Shown: positions 15,866-25,139, counted from the first letter of the stretch. The stretch is DNA of 64,000 nt from Natronosalvus amylolyticus (GCF_024298845.1 NZ_CP101156.1:558001-622000); one strand, 5' to 3'. Made by a program: numbers and translations. The notes: generated from the letters alone by a model not told the origin.

Positions 15866-17158
15866 ATGCGTCTCGGCGACTACATCGAGGAGTTAGAACC
15901 CGACGAAGAAGCCGAGCGTCGGCGACTCGCAAAAGAAAAATCGTACGCCATCACCGACCACCTCGAGCGGTTCGAACGAAACTTCGAGCAAGCGCTGTCG
16001 GGTGACACCCTCGTCGGCTCGTCTGCCCCCTCTATATTCGTCGGGCGGTCGAATTATCCGGACATACCCGTGGGCGTCCTCTCCCCGGTTGGCGACGAGG
16101 CCCAGGCCGAAGAGTACGTCACGGACGGAAAGTGGTACCAGCAGGGGTATGCTATCGACGACGTCTTGCAACGACGAACCGGGTTGTTGAACTCGAGCAA
16201 ACGCACGAACGTGGATTCGCCGGGTATCGCGAGTCGGCTCGCCCCCTCAGTGCAAGACGTCTGGGACGGGTTCGTGGGCGTCCAGCGGGAGGTCGCCATA
16301 GCGGATCGGCCAGTTGACCTCGAAATCGGGCTCGACGGCACCCCTGACCTCGGCCTCGACGCCGGAACCGACGTGGCAACCCCTCGTGGCCCGCGGGCGA
16401 CCGCACGGTCGGCCGACCTGACCGAAAATCCACACGTTCCCCGTCCGGTGAAAAAGACCCTCGAAGACGACGACTGGCAGGCCCAGGGCGCGATGACGTA
16501 CCTTTACCGACGCGGCTTCGACGTCTACGAAATCAACTCGATTCTCTCGGCGGGCGCACTCGGCGAAGCGGCCCAGCGCCGCCTCGTTCCGACACGCTGG
16601 TCGATTACGGCCGTCGACGATACGATCGGACAGTATCTCCGTGGCCGGATCAAGAACGCCCCCAGTATAGACGAGGTTCAGGTCTGGGCTAACGAATACA
16701 TGGGGAACCGCTACTGGGTCATCCTCGCCCCCGGGACCTGGGAGTTCGAACTCGTCGAAATGAAATCTCCCGGCAGTATTTGGAATCCTGCACCGGAGGG
16801 CAACGTCTGGATGGCCAGTGCTGCTGAAGGGTACGAGGGTCGCTCGAGTTACGTCGAGGAAACTGCCGGGGCATACTATGCTGCACGACTCGGTGTTCTC
16901 GAACATCTCGAGTCGATCGGCCGGCAAGCGACCTGTCTCGTCTTACGAGAGGTCAGCGACGACTACTGGGCACCCGTCGGCGTCTGGCAGGTTAGAGAGA
17001 GCGTCAGAAACGCCTTCGATGGTGAGTACGGGACGGCCGAAACGTTCCACGACGCGGTGTCGACGGTGACCCAACGCCTACCAATTTCACTCGGCCGGCT
17101 TCGGCGAAAATCGACGCTGGCTGCCGGATTGCAATCCAATCTATCTGCTTTCGAGTGA
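15866..17158 (+). CDS. nreA: DNA repair protein NreA
   Basis: 430 aa from the ATG giving MRLGDYIEELEPDEEAERRR; 27 nt of open frame upstream is ignored. It matches the archaeal Nre family along its length (FVGRSNYPDIPVGVLSPVG; NPHVPRPVKKTLEDDDWQAQGAMTYLYRRGFDVYEINSILSAG; RRLVPTRWSITAVDDTIGQYL). The C-terminus QSNLSAFE (423-430) fits a PCNA-interacting PIP box, which is known in Nre proteins. Family members protect against DNA-damaging agents; the biochemical activity is unknown. The N-terminus lacks the cysteines of a zinc finger. Monocistronic. Confidence 0.92.
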   Translation: MRLGDYIEELEPDEEAERRRLAKEKSYAITDHLERFERNFEQALSGDTLVGSSAPSIFVGRSNYPDIPVGVLSPVGDEAQAEEYVTDGKWYQQGYAIDDVLQRRTGLLNSSKRTNVDSPGIASRLAPSVQDVWDGFVGVQREVAIADRPVDLEIGLDGTPDLGLDAGTDVATPRGPRATARSADLTENPHVPRPVKKTLEDDDWQAQGAMTYLYRRGFDVYEINSILSAGALGEAAQRRLVPTRWSITAVDDTIGQYLRGRIKNAPSIDEVQVWANEYMGNRYWVILAPGTWEFELVEMKSPGSIWNPAPEGNVWMASAAEGYEGRSSYVEETAGAYYAARLGVLEHLESIGRQATCLVLREVSDDYWAPVGVWQVRESVRNAFDGEYGTAETFHDAVSTVTQRLPISLGRLRRKSTLAAGLQSNLSAFE

Positions 17159-17240
17159 GGGTGAATCGTTCGTCGCTTCCGCAGAACACTCCCTCGTTAC
17201 GGTCCGCAACCTGTATTTGATCTGAATAGCTACGTACCGT

Positions 17241-17570
17241 ATGCACTGGTCTGTGGCATGGTCGGCTTCTGCGTTGCTCTCTGGAACCGACTCATCTCTG
17301 CTGATGACTGGTTCCGCCGCCAGTATTCCCGGCGGTCCTGAACTGGGTGTCATCCTCTTTATTTTCGTGGTGATGTTCGTGGTCCCCGCGATACTGATTA
17401 TACTCCTCCTGATCGCGATCAGGCGACGTGCGCCGGGTCTCGAAGCGTACGAGGACATCGAGTCGGACACAATCGAAAGCGATGAATCGGGCGACGAGGT
17501 GTCCGCAGCGGACTCGCTCGAGGGAAAAACGACGGCAGGGGAAAACGACGGTTCCGAGAACGGTCGGTGA
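17241..17570 (+). CDS. Small single-span membrane protein with acidic tail
   Basis: 109 aa. A long hydrophobic stretch (LGVILFIFVVMFVVPAILIILLLIAI, about 37-61) is followed by RRR and an acidic Glu/Asp/Ser-rich tail, so the C-terminus is probably cytoplasmic by the positive-inside rule. Short Ser/Gly-rich N-terminus. Haloarchaea have many proteins of this kind; no function is recognised. The end abuts the convergent DUF7405 gene at 17570/17571. Confidence 0.65.
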   Translation: MHWSVAWSASALLSGTDSSLLMTGSAASIPGGPELGVILFIFVVMFVVPAILIILLLIAIRRRAPGLEAYEDIESDTIESDESGDEVSAADSLEGKTTAGENDGSENGR

Positions 17571-18860
17571 TCACCGAGGATTCGGCAGTGGAAGCGAGCG
17601 ATGTCGACGCGGCGGGACGAGATAATTCGCCCGTCGCCGGACAGTCATATACTGCAGAATACCGTTGTTCATGCGGGCCGTAATCGCAGACTCATCCGCG
17701 ATATCTGACCCCGTCATGGCTGCCCTGGTCGCGACGAAATCGTCGATCGATCGCTGATGGCACAGAAAGTGAAGGCCTGCTTCGTCGTTGTCCGTCGAGT
17801 TGAAATCGCGACGGAGAATAATCGGCCGCCCATCCTCTCGAGCACGGGCAGATTTCTGGGCGTGGCCAACCATTCCGTGCTCTTTGGCGTCCTCGAGGGT
17901 GCGCTCGGCACAGCCACCGACCTGGGACGAATCGCCGAGGTTGTGTCCTGCGCCTTCGATGCGATTTTCTTCCGCGTGTGCAGGACAGAACATCTTCCGT
18001 TCGCGGATCTCTCGGCTGTCCTGTTCGTACCACTGGTTGAGATGCAGTCGGATGAGCGAGAGGTGCGTCGTGGTACCATCGGCGAAGGGGCCCTCCTGAA
18101 TCGTGACGCGGTCTTCTGTCGCCTGACTCTTCTTGAAACCTGACTTAAATCCCATGAAAAGCGGGGCGTCATCGGGGACTGGTTCGCTGTCGGGAATGCC
18201 ATCGATACCCGACTGGTTGTCCGCCGGGAGTCCCTCCCCAATAAATCCCGTTCGGCGTTCAGCAACCTCGAAAATTCCCTCGAGCGAGCTCCCGACGTCG
18301 ACACCGTTGAGCGTCTCGAGGTCGCCACGCAGTGCTTCCTCGGCGCTCAGAACGGCGCTGCCGTGGTCGCTCGCGAGGTGAATCATCACGTCGTAGCTGT
18401 CGAGTTCGGGATCCTCGATCGGCGAAAGCGATTCCGGTTCCGGTACGTCGACGGGGTCCGGAAGCGACTCATCGAACCGACCGAAGTACGTCGGGCCGTA
18501 GCCGACGGTGAACAGGAGTCCGTCACTCCCTCGAGCGTACGCTCGATCGAGTGTTTCGAAGGCCGATTCGACAGTTTCTCGCTCCTCGCTCATCGTCTCG
18601 GGACCGCCACCCACGTACTCGAGATGCAGCGCGACGTGGTGTTCTGGTGGTATCGAATTACCGTGCTCGTCCGTTCGTTCGTAGTCGACCCAGGCGTGTT
18701 GGCGCTGGGGCAGCGTCTCGAGTTCGTCGGGTTCGAGGCCTCGTGAGATATCCGTCTCCGACTCTCGGTCGAGACATGCGGCGAGGGCACTCGCACCACC
18801 GATAGCGACTGCGCTGCGGACGAATGCCCGGCGCGAGAGTGTACGCGAGGACCGTTCCAT
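17571..18860 (-). CDS. DUF7405 family Tat-exported lipoprotein (DyP-peroxidase-like fold)
   Basis: 429 aa from the ATG giving MERSSRTLSRRAFVRSAVAI. A twin-arginine signal (SRRAFVRSA) is followed by a lipobox-like LAAC, so export by Tat and lipid anchoring are likely. The body has the haloarchaeal DUF7405 segments RRTGFIGEGLPADNQSGIDGIPDSEPVPDDAPLFMGFKSGFKKSQ and RVTIQEGPFADGTTTHLSLIRLHLNQWY. These recall dye-decolourising peroxidases, but the canonical GxxDG heme motif is not clear (GIPDSEP), so enzymatic activity is uncertain. The last residues, NYLVPPRRHRSLPLPNPR, resemble the family tail. Confidence 0.82.
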   Translation of the reverse strand: MERSSRTLSRRAFVRSAVAIGGASALAACLDRESETDISRGLEPDELETLPQRQHAWVDYERTDEHGNSIPPEHHVALHLEYVGGGPETMSEERETVESAFETLDRAYARGSDGLLFTVGYGPTYFGRFDESLPDPVDVPEPESLSPIEDPELDSYDVMIHLASDHGSAVLSAEEALRGDLETLNGVDVGSSLEGIFEVAERRTGFIGEGLPADNQSGIDGIPDSEPVPDDAPLFMGFKSGFKKSQATEDRVTIQEGPFADGTTTHLSLIRLHLNQWYEQDSREIRERKMFCPAHAEENRIEGAGHNLGDSSQVGGCAERTLEDAKEHGMVGHAQKSARAREDGRPIILRRDFNSTDNDEAGLHFLCHQRSIDDFVATRAAMTGSDIADESAITARMNNGILQYMTVRRRANYLVPPRRHRSLPLPNPR

Positions 18861-18977
18861 ACACGTCTTTCGGGGCCGCGCGTTAATGGGGGTTATGGTG
18901 GACACAACGGTGGGCTTTCGATCAGCAAGCACCAGTGGAAGCGATCTTTTAACCGAGCTCGAGTGAGAAGACAGCTA

Positions 18978-19643
18978 TCAGTCAAGAATAGCAGGGAGCC
19001 CATCCAGTCCCGCTATTTCGTAGGTTGGCTCGCCGTCGAACCCGTACTGTGAAAACTGGTAGGCCTCACGGTGTGACCGTCGAAGGAAGACGGAGTCGAT
19101 TCCGATGGTTTCGGAGACGGCGACGTCGACCCAGCTATCGCCGACGTACAACGGGTTCGAACAGCCCATGTCGTCGATGGCGTTCTCCAGGTAGTAGGGG
19201 GTTGGCTTTTTCCGTTCGATACCGGCGATAGTCGGTTCTCGACCGTAGTAGGGATCGAATCCCTCGAGGTCGAAATAGTCGACGATGGTTTCGATCGTTT
19301 CGTGCTGATTGTTGCTCACGATTGCACGAGGGACCTCGAGGTCGGTTATCGTCGTCACGTCTCCATAGAGGGTTTTCTCCCCGGAGACAATCGCCTCCCG
19401 CTGTTCCTCGATTGCCGCGCGTTCGCGTGCTGCCCACAGTGAATCAGCGTCGATATCGTAGCGGTTTGCGATATCGTGAACTCCCTCGACCGTTGGCGAA
19501 AACAACGTCTCGAGGTCATCTCTCGTTGGATCTTCGACTCCGTGTGTTTCGAACGCGTATGCCGACGCCCGTCTGAGTTTTTCGTGATCGGTCAAGGTCG
19601 TCAACACGCCGTCGTTATCGAAGATGACTGCGTCGTACTCCAT
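18978..19643 (-). CDS. HAD family hydrolase
   Basis: 221 aa. HAD motif I is VIFDNDGVLTTL (7-18, Asp nucleophile and DxD-type second Asp). Motif II is in AIVSNNQHETI, the lysine in RKKPTPYYLENAI, and motif IV in NPLYVGDSWVDVAVSETIG. A helical cap lies between motifs I and II, so it is a phosphoglycolate-phosphatase-like class I HAD. Substrate unknown. It is divergent from the DUF6735 gene. Confidence 0.88.
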   Translation of the reverse strand: MEYDAVIFDNDGVLTTLTDHEKLRRASAYAFETHGVEDPTRDDLETLFSPTVEGVHDIANRYDIDADSLWAARERAAIEEQREAIVSGEKTLYGDVTTITDLEVPRAIVSNNQHETIETIVDYFDLEGFDPYYGREPTIAGIERKKPTPYYLENAIDDMGCSNPLYVGDSWVDVAVSETIGIDSVFLRRSHREAYQFSQYGFDGEPTYEIAGLDGLPAILD

Positions 19644-19827
19644 TAGACGGCTGTACGCAACGCCATCGTATTGGTCTTTTGTCGCCGGGAAAATGGGCCT
19701 TCACGCGGTCTTCGGAATCGCCCGGCGAGTGACACCCTCGACCCTCATTACCCCTCGAGACCCAACGTTCTCGAGCGTTCACCGCTTCGCCGAGAGTTCA
19801 TATACGAACACGCGGCCAACGACGGTA

Positions 19828-20376
19828 ATGGGACATAGAGCGCTTCTCGCCTATCGCCGACCAGACCGGTTGTACGATCTACGGTACAGCCACTGGGGTG
19901 GTGACGAACTCGAGTTGTTCGAGTATCTGGGCCCGGACTCACCACTGGCTCACGGCCGTATCGACGCCGAACTGCTCGCCGATGCTGTTGCGCTGGATAG
20001 TGTTCTCACGGATTATCTCGATCCCGGCGGGTACGAGGCCCTGTATCTGGTGTCTCAAGACTTCGAAATCCAGGCCTATCGCGTCTGCTGGCTCGAGTGG
20101 CACGACGGTCGGGAACAGGGCCGTGGCGCCCTCATCGACGTCGAACCAGGAGATCGGGATTTGCAGGTACAGACGTGGTTTCGCGCAACAAAGACCGCAC
20201 TCGCAGATATCGTCGAGATGGGTGTTCTCTCGCGGCGGGCGGCACAGTCCTATCTCGAAGCGCGAATCACAGAAGACCAGAACGGCTATTTTTACACGTA
20301 CGGTTCGGAGACAGCGGTTCCCGATCGAACGGAACCCCTTTTCGACGCCTTCCTTGGCGAATTTGAATCGTCCTAG
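19828..20376 (+). CDS. DUF6735 family protein
   Basis: 182 aa from the ATG giving MGHRALLAYRRPDRLYDLRYSHWGG; the upstream 204 nt of open frame is not family-like. A conserved haloarchaeal protein of unknown function with a beta-rich N-terminus and helical C-terminus (TKTALADIVEMGVLSRRAAQSYLEARI). No membrane segment or catalytic motif. Its stop overlaps the convergent ilvE stop by 4 nt (20373-20376). Confidence 0.72.
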   Translation: MGHRALLAYRRPDRLYDLRYSHWGGDELELFEYLGPDSPLAHGRIDAELLADAVALDSVLTDYLDPGGYEALYLVSQDFEIQAYRVCWLEWHDGREQGRGALIDVEPGDRDLQVQTWFRATKTALADIVEMGVLSRRAAQSYLEARITEDQNGYFYTYGSETAVPDRTEPLFDAFLGEFESS

Positions 20377-21302
20377 ACGTATTCGAACCACTCTTCGTAC
20401 TTGTCGGTTCGTCGTTCGACGACGTCGAAGAATTTCTGCTGGATTTCCTCGGTAATCGGGCCTCGAGACCCGTCACCGATGGCAACGTTGTCGACTTGCT
20501 TGATCGGCGTCACTTCGGCAGCCGAACCGGTAAAGAACAGTTCGTCGGCCGTATAGAGTTCGCCACGGGAAATCGAAACCGCATCGTTGACCGTGTAGCC
20601 GAGATCTCGAGCGATGCGAGTGACCGAGTTTCGCGTGATCCCATCCAGAATCGATTCGGAGAGTCCGGGTGTGAAAATCTCGCCATCGCGCACGAGGAAG
20701 ATGTTCTCGCCCGGGCCTTCGGCGACGTTGCCCTCCTTGTTAAGAACGATCGCTTCGGCACAGCCGTTTCGCCGCGCTTCTTCTCCTGCGAGAAGGCTGT
20801 TGACGTAGAGCCCCGTGGTCTTCACGTTGGTTGGAATCTGACTCGAGGCGTGCTTTCGCCAGGACGAAACCATCACGTCGATACCGTTCTCGAGGGCGTC
20901 TTCACCGAGATAGGCCCCCCACGGCCAGACGGCGATCATCGTTCGGGTGGGGCAGTCACTCGGACTGACGCCAAGGCTATTGTAGCCGTAGTAGACCAGC
21001 GGGCGAATGTAACACGAGGCCAGATCCTGCCGGTTGATGAGTTCTTTCGTGGCCTCGGTCAATTCCGCAGGGGAGTGGTCGATTTCCATCTCGTATGGAA
21101 GACAGGAGTCGAAGAGTCGATCGACGTGCTCCTCCCAGCGAAAGATCGCTGGTCCGTTTTCAGTATCGTAACACCGTGCACCCTCAAACACGCCGGTTCC
21201 ATAGTGCATTGCGTGTGTGAGAACGTGGACCTGCGCGTCATCCCAGTCGACGAACTCGCCATCCATCCAGATCGTGTCGACGTCCATCTCGTCGAATCCC
21301 AT
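20373..21302 (-). CDS. ilvE: Branched-chain amino acid aminotransferase
   Basis: 309 aa class IV PLP aminotransferase that interconverts Leu, Ile and Val with their 2-oxo acids. Family features: IWMDGEFVDWDDAQVHVLTHAMHYGTGVFEGAR, the PLP lysine region SQIPTNVKTTGLYVNSLLAGEEA, and NGCAEAIVLNKEGNVAEGPGENIFLVRDG. Length is normal. Single gene; the MITE-like copy A lies upstream, between it and ribB. Confidence 0.94.
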   Translation of the reverse strand: MGFDEMDVDTIWMDGEFVDWDDAQVHVLTHAMHYGTGVFEGARCYDTENGPAIFRWEEHVDRLFDSCLPYEMEIDHSPAELTEATKELINRQDLASCYIRPLVYYGYNSLGVSPSDCPTRTMIAVWPWGAYLGEDALENGIDVMVSSWRKHASSQIPTNVKTTGLYVNSLLAGEEARRNGCAEAIVLNKEGNVAEGPGENIFLVRDGEIFTPGLSESILDGITRNSVTRIARDLGYTVNDAVSISRGELYTADELFFTGSAAEVTPIKQVDNVAIGDGSRGPITEEIQQKFFDVVERRTDKYEEWFEYV

Positions 21303-21453
21303 ACCCGGGCAGAGGAAGCCCTCCGTAATGAACGTTCGCGATTAACCGCCGCTATCTCACCACCTGGAGGATGTCACCGATCACCGATCCCACACTCGAG
21401 GGTGTAGCTGCGGGACCGATTGTGTGGAAATCGTCGATGCCTGATAGAGTACC

Positions 21454-21537
21454 TTAGTAGCTAGTAAAACGATGTTCAACCGACCGCGACGCACGCCTGG
21501 AATAGGTGTGTGCACTGACGTTCACTGGCTACTATAG
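21454..21537 (-). mobile_element. MITE-like palindromic element, family 1, copy A
   Basis: 84-bp element in the minus orientation relative to copy D at 45.4 kb. The right end TTCACTGGCTACTATAG is the full 17-bp terminal repeat; the left end (TTAGTAGCTAGTAAAAC) is diverged. It overlaps the 3' end of ribB: the last codons and TGA of ribB lie inside the terminal repeat. No transposase is encoded. Confidence 0.75.
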
Positions 21538-22265
21538 AAACTCTCGAGGACGTCACGCCCCTCGAGGTACACGAAGTCGTGACGCTCGGCATACGACTGT
21601 GCATCCTCGGGAGTCAACGCCTGTCCGGAGGTGTCGTCGAGCATCTCACAGACGACAACCGCTGGCGGAAGGTCGCCTTCTACAGCCAGGGCAACGCCGA
21701 GTTCCGTATGCCCTTCCCGTTGTGCAAGCAGGTCCGGTGCGGCCCGTAGGAGATGGACGTGTCCGGGTACTCTGAACGTCTCCTCGAACACGGTTTCGTC
21801 GGGGTTATTGGCCGCACGTCCGAGTGATCGAATTGTCAATGATCGGTCCGCGTCGGTGATGCCGGTGTACGTCTCCCGGTGGTTGACTGTCAGTGAAAAC
21901 GAAGAACGTTCGTCGTAGCCAAGGTCGTGATCGGTGGTCGCTGGATGATCGACGACGTCGGTGTAAAAGGGGAGGCCAAACGATTCAGCAACTGAATCAC
22001 CGAGTGCGACACAGATCAGCCCGCCAGCGTCGTTTCGGAGGCGAGAAACGGCATCCGGCGTGACCGCATCGGCGTGGTAAATCAGGTCGGTCTCACCCTC
22101 CCGGTCGGCGGCATCGTGAACGAGAATCGGTTCTCCGTTCTCGAGGGCCTCGATTGCATCGTCAACCGTCGAACCGGCGGTGCGCTGGGCACCAGTGCTC
22201 CCCGGTGTGGTACTGGTTGATAACTGTTCACTCCGATGGTTCGTGCTCGTATCTGGTCCGTTCAT
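21522..22265 (-). CDS. ribB: 3,4-dihydroxy-2-butanone 4-phosphate synthase
   Basis: 247 aa. Converts ribulose 5-phosphate to the 4-carbon precursor of riboflavin. Family motifs: EPILVHDAADREGETDLIYHADAVTP (acidic metal-binding DREGETD), a lumazine-synthase-independent layout, and GHVHLLRAAPDLLAQREGHTELGVALAV near the active-site His/Glu. A 38-residue low-complexity N-terminus (Ser/Thr rich) precedes the core. It follows ribK by 5 nt in one operon. The C-terminus ...ESFYSSQ-TGA is formed by the terminal repeat of MITE copy A, so the native end was probably replaced. Confidence 0.93.
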   Translation of the reverse strand: MNGPDTSTNHRSEQLSTSTTPGSTGAQRTAGSTVDDAIEALENGEPILVHDAADREGETDLIYHADAVTPDAVSRLRNDAGGLICVALGDSVAESFGLPFYTDVVDHPATTDHDLGYDERSSFSLTVNHRETYTGITDADRSLTIRSLGRAANNPDETVFEETFRVPGHVHLLRAAPDLLAQREGHTELGVALAVEGDLPPAVVVCEMLDDTSGQALTPEDAQSYAERHDFVYLEGRDVLESFYSSQ

Positions 22266-22270
22266 ATGTA

Positions 22271-22975
22271 TCAGTGATCTCCGACGATTATCGTTACGTG
22301 GCTGTCGTCCGTGAGATCGAATTCGTCACGCAGTTTGTCCGGTGCGATCAATTCGAGTTGATCTTCGTCGTGGTGGGTTCGTTCGGGGGCGATCGTGTGG
22401 GCTGTCTCGTAGCGAGTGCCATCGCTCAATTCGACCGTGGCAGGATGGCAGGCGGCTGGGCCGTAGGTGCGTTCCTCGTCTTCCCAGCCATCGATCGGGA
22501 TCGACTCGAGTGAGGACATCGCACTTCGTCGTCGAATGCTGTCGTCGGTGAGTTCGACGTTGAGTGTCCCGAGAAACGGTTCGTATCCCAGGCGGTCTTC
22601 GAACTGTCGTTTGTACCCCGAAAGTGAAATGTAGTGACGGCCTTCGCCCATCCCGCTCGTGACGGTTCCCTCGAGTTCGATCGTCGCATTGTTCTCGAAA
22701 ATACGCCTGTACGCCTCGTACTCCGAGCGAAGGGCGCTAGTCCCAGCATCGGTTATCGTGATCCACTGTCCGTCGGCGACTGTGTCACGTTCGAGATACC
22801 CCTCGCTCTCGAGTCGCTGGAGGCGTCTGGATGCGGTCTGATTCGACGCGTCCAACTGCTCTGCCAGGACTGAACAGGAGATTTTCCGCTCGCCCGCCAA
22901 TCCACCGTCCAGCGCGAGTAGCTTGAGTACGGCGAGTTCGTCGTACCCGACGGTAGATTGAACAGTCTCGTGCAT
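22271..22975 (-). CDS. ribK: CTP-dependent riboflavin kinase with N-terminal winged-helix domain
   Basis: 234 aa. The N-terminal ~95 residues form a winged helix ([46 protein letters not shown]). The C-terminal part is the archaeal RFK (DUF120) domain: [42 protein letters not shown]. Makes FMN from riboflavin using CTP. Proteins with this architecture (RbkR) are known to act also as transcription regulators of riboflavin genes. The gene heads the ribK-ribB operon, and a 30-bp imperfect inverted repeat lies 25 nt upstream, so autoregulation is plausible. Confidence 0.93.
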   Translation of the reverse strand: MHETVQSTVGYDELAVLKLLALDGGLAGERKISCSVLAEQLDASNQTASRRLQRLESEGYLERDTVADGQWITITDAGTSALRSEYEAYRRIFENNATIELEGTVTSGMGEGRHYISLSGYKRQFEDRLGYEPFLGTLNVELTDDSIRRRSAMSSLESIPIDGWEDEERTYGPAACHPATVELSDGTRYETAHTIAPERTHHDEDQLELIAPDKLRDEFDLTDDSHVTIIVGDH

Positions 22976-22999
22976 GATCGACAGTTTGGGTCGTCACGA

Positions 23000-23029
23000 C
23001 ATAAGCATACCGAATGTGGCATGCATAAC
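23000..23029. promoter_or_regulatory. Imperfect inverted repeat upstream of ribK, candidate RbkR operator
   Basis: The arms CATAAGCATACC (23000-23011) and GGCATGCATAAC (23018-23029) are inverted copies matching at 9 of 12 positions around a 6-nt spacer, 25 nt before the ribK ATG. The site overlaps the expected promoter. The assignment to RbkR is an inference from position and symmetry. Confidence 0.45.
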
Positions 23030-23084
23030 AAAACTGGAAAGCTGTTGGAGGCCGTTTACGATTGACTGTCCAATTATGTACTCG

Positions 23085-23885
23085 TTAGAGCGTCGCTGCA
23101 ATGTATTCATCGATCGCTACGACGCGCTCTCGGTCGTACGTCCAGAATCCATCCCAGATTCGCGGCTCCATCTCCAGACAGACGAGTGCTGCCCCCTTTT
23201 TCTGTTCGGTCCACTCGTCAGGGCGGAAGACGACGAACCAGGCGTTGTGGTGTTCGGCTGAATCGCCCGCGTGGACGCTAACCTCGAGGCCCGATTGAAG
23301 ATCATCGATATCCGACTCCGCGGATTCGTACCCGTACAGGTGCACGTCGACACCCGTTTCCCCCATCGATTTGTAGACGTTGTGCGTTCCCACTTCGTCG
23401 GTCACGCGGGAAAGGTTCTGGAACGAGCTCCGAAGCGTCCCGCGCCCCGTTTCCCAGGCTAACTGTTCGATATACCGTGAGATGACGATCAGTAAAAACT
23501 TCTCTTTGTGTGCAAGCGGATACCCTCGGAGTCTGAACTCCTGGTTATCCAGGTTTGCAAGGACGTCGGGTAATTCGATTTCGCCGAGTTCACGCGCCCC
23601 AGTGATGAACAGATCGGAATTGATGGCCAACAGTGCATCGTACAGCTCCATCAAGGAAGATTCAGCGACGACTCGATCGTCTTCGATCAACACGACTTTC
23701 GTATCGGCTTCGATGGAAGGTGTCGAATTAGCAGCTTCGTCGATTGTCAAATCGAGCGGCTGTTCTTCGAACGTTTCCGCTAACATCGACTCGAGGGGAC
23801 CATCCACGCTCCCGTCGAAGACAGCGAGTTGGCGCGAGCTAGAGGCAGTCTCATCGATAAATGAACGCAGCGACACCGTACTCAC
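23085..23885 (-). CDS. DICT sensory domain-containing protein
   Basis: 266 aa soluble protein. The haloarchaeal DICT core is recognisable: KVVLIEDDRVVAESSLMELYDALLAINSDLFITGARELGEIELPDVLANLDNQEFRLRGYPLAHKEKFLLIVISRYIEQLAWETGRGTL, followed by a C-terminal extension with GVDVHLYGYESAESDID and HHNAWFVVFRP. DICT domains occur in prokaryotic light or redox signalling proteins; the ligand is unknown. A stand-alone gene, with the start taken at the ATG (MSTVSLRSF). Confidence 0.85.
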   Translation of the reverse strand: MSTVSLRSFIDETASSSRQLAVFDGSVDGPLESMLAETFEEQPLDLTIDEAANSTPSIEADTKVVLIEDDRVVAESSLMELYDALLAINSDLFITGARELGEIELPDVLANLDNQEFRLRGYPLAHKEKFLLIVISRYIEQLAWETGRGTLRSSFQNLSRVTDEVGTHNVYKSMGETGVDVHLYGYESAESDIDDLQSGLEVSVHAGDSAEHHNAWFVVFRPDEWTEQKKGAALVCLEMEPRIWDGFWTYDRERVVAIDEYIAATL

Positions 23886-23980
23886 ACCTCGTTAATGGGC
23901 GAATATCGCCATAAATATTCTTGCCATTTCTGCTGTGCATGAGTGGACAGTCGGAAGGCAACGTGTGACAGGGAGCCGTC

Positions 23981-25066
23981 TCAATCGCTCGCGACTGGAT
24001 CGCGTTCCCAGAACTCGCTGTCCTTTTTCAATTTCGGGACCCACGTATCCTCCGTCTTCGAGAGCAGCGCAACTCTCGAAGGTGGCACACCTTTTACTTC
24101 AGTGAACTCGGGCATGTGGGTGGCGACGGCGTTCGCAAACTCCATGACATCCTCGTGTTCGGGCATCGACGATCGGTCGAGACGTCCTCGAGAGTGTCCC
24201 ACGTGCATGTACGCTTTGAGTTCGACGAAATCGGGGTCCGCCCGCTGATAGAACGCGGCGTACCAGTCGGGGTCTCGCATGTTCTCACCGTCGATGAGCG
24301 TCGTTCGAAGCACGGTTCGTGTCTCGTCTTTTGCTGCGAGGACGTCCATGGTTTCGACGAGTTTCTCCCAGGCGTCGTCTTCCATCGCTTTGACGACCTG
24401 ATCGAACGTCCATCGCTCCGGCGCGTCGACGCTGACGTACAACTGGGTCGGATCACACTCCCGGAGGACTGCTGGTCGAGTTCCGTTTGATACCAGAAAC
24501 GTCGTGATATCGCGGTCGTGAAACGCCTCGATGAGTTCCGGGAGATACGGGTACAGTGACGGCTCACCGTCGAGACTGATCGCGACGTGGCGCGGTTCCA
24601 TGGCCTCGTCGAACGCCGAGCGGGGAACTTTGTCGTTTCCGCCAAAGCCCGAGAGTAACTTCTTTTGTAAGCGAATCGAGGCGTCAACGACCGCTTCGGG
24701 ATCGTCCCACTCGACGCCGTCGAGTTCGTACGCGTGGCCGTTGTGATCGCGCCAGCAAAAGACACAGCGCTCGTTACATCGAACCACGGGCGTCATCTGA
24801 ATACAGCGGTGTGACTCGATTCCGTACCAGATGTTTTTGTAGCATTTACCCTCGCCGCGCAATGCGTTTGCCGTCCAGCCACAGGTCTGGGCTGCCGTGT
24901 GATTCTCGTTGTGATAATTCGGCGAATCGACCTGCATCGGTCCATCATCGCCGTTTGACGATCCTGACTCTTCATCTGTCCCACTACGTTCCTCTCGCTT
25001 GGGCTCGCCACCGTCGACGGCCTGGGTCTCGGCAGCCTCGAGCGCCCCCGATTCGGCGTCACTCAT
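23981..25066 (-). CDS. twy1: tRNA 4-demethylwyosine synthase (Taw1, radical SAM)
   Basis: 361 aa. Makes the tricyclic wyosine core on m1G37 of tRNA-Phe from pyruvate with a radical SAM mechanism. The radical SAM cluster cysteines are C97, C101 and C104 (CNERCVFC). A second set, C62, C75 and C88 (CGWTANALRGEGKC...HRC), fits the additional Fe-S cluster known for Taw1. The ~50-residue acidic N-terminus is an extension common in haloarchaea. Other family segments: FGGNDKVPRSAFDEAMEPRHVAISLDGEPSLYP and ELKAYMHVGHSRGRLD. Single gene. Confidence 0.95.
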   Translation of the reverse strand: MSDAESGALEAAETQAVDGGEPKREERSGTDEESGSSNGDDGPMQVDSPNYHNENHTAAQTCGWTANALRGEGKCYKNIWYGIESHRCIQMTPVVRCNERCVFCWRDHNGHAYELDGVEWDDPEAVVDASIRLQKKLLSGFGGNDKVPRSAFDEAMEPRHVAISLDGEPSLYPYLPELIEAFHDRDITTFLVSNGTRPAVLRECDPTQLYVSVDAPERWTFDQVVKAMEDDAWEKLVETMDVLAAKDETRTVLRTTLIDGENMRDPDWYAAFYQRADPDFVELKAYMHVGHSRGRLDRSSMPEHEDVMEFANAVATHMPEFTEVKGVPPSRVALLSKTEDTWVPKLKKDSEFWERDPVASD

Positions 25067-25139
25067 GTTGGAAAGCGGTTGGACGGCCGCGAGTAAAAGT
25101 CGTGTGGTGTCGATATCGTGCTAGCGAGGGTGGAAACCG

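Noticed and set aside
18978-19643. Phosphoglycolate phosphatase assignment for the HAD gene
   Set aside because: The motifs fit several class I HAD enzymes and another gene (25.1 kb) is the better candidate, so only the family is given.
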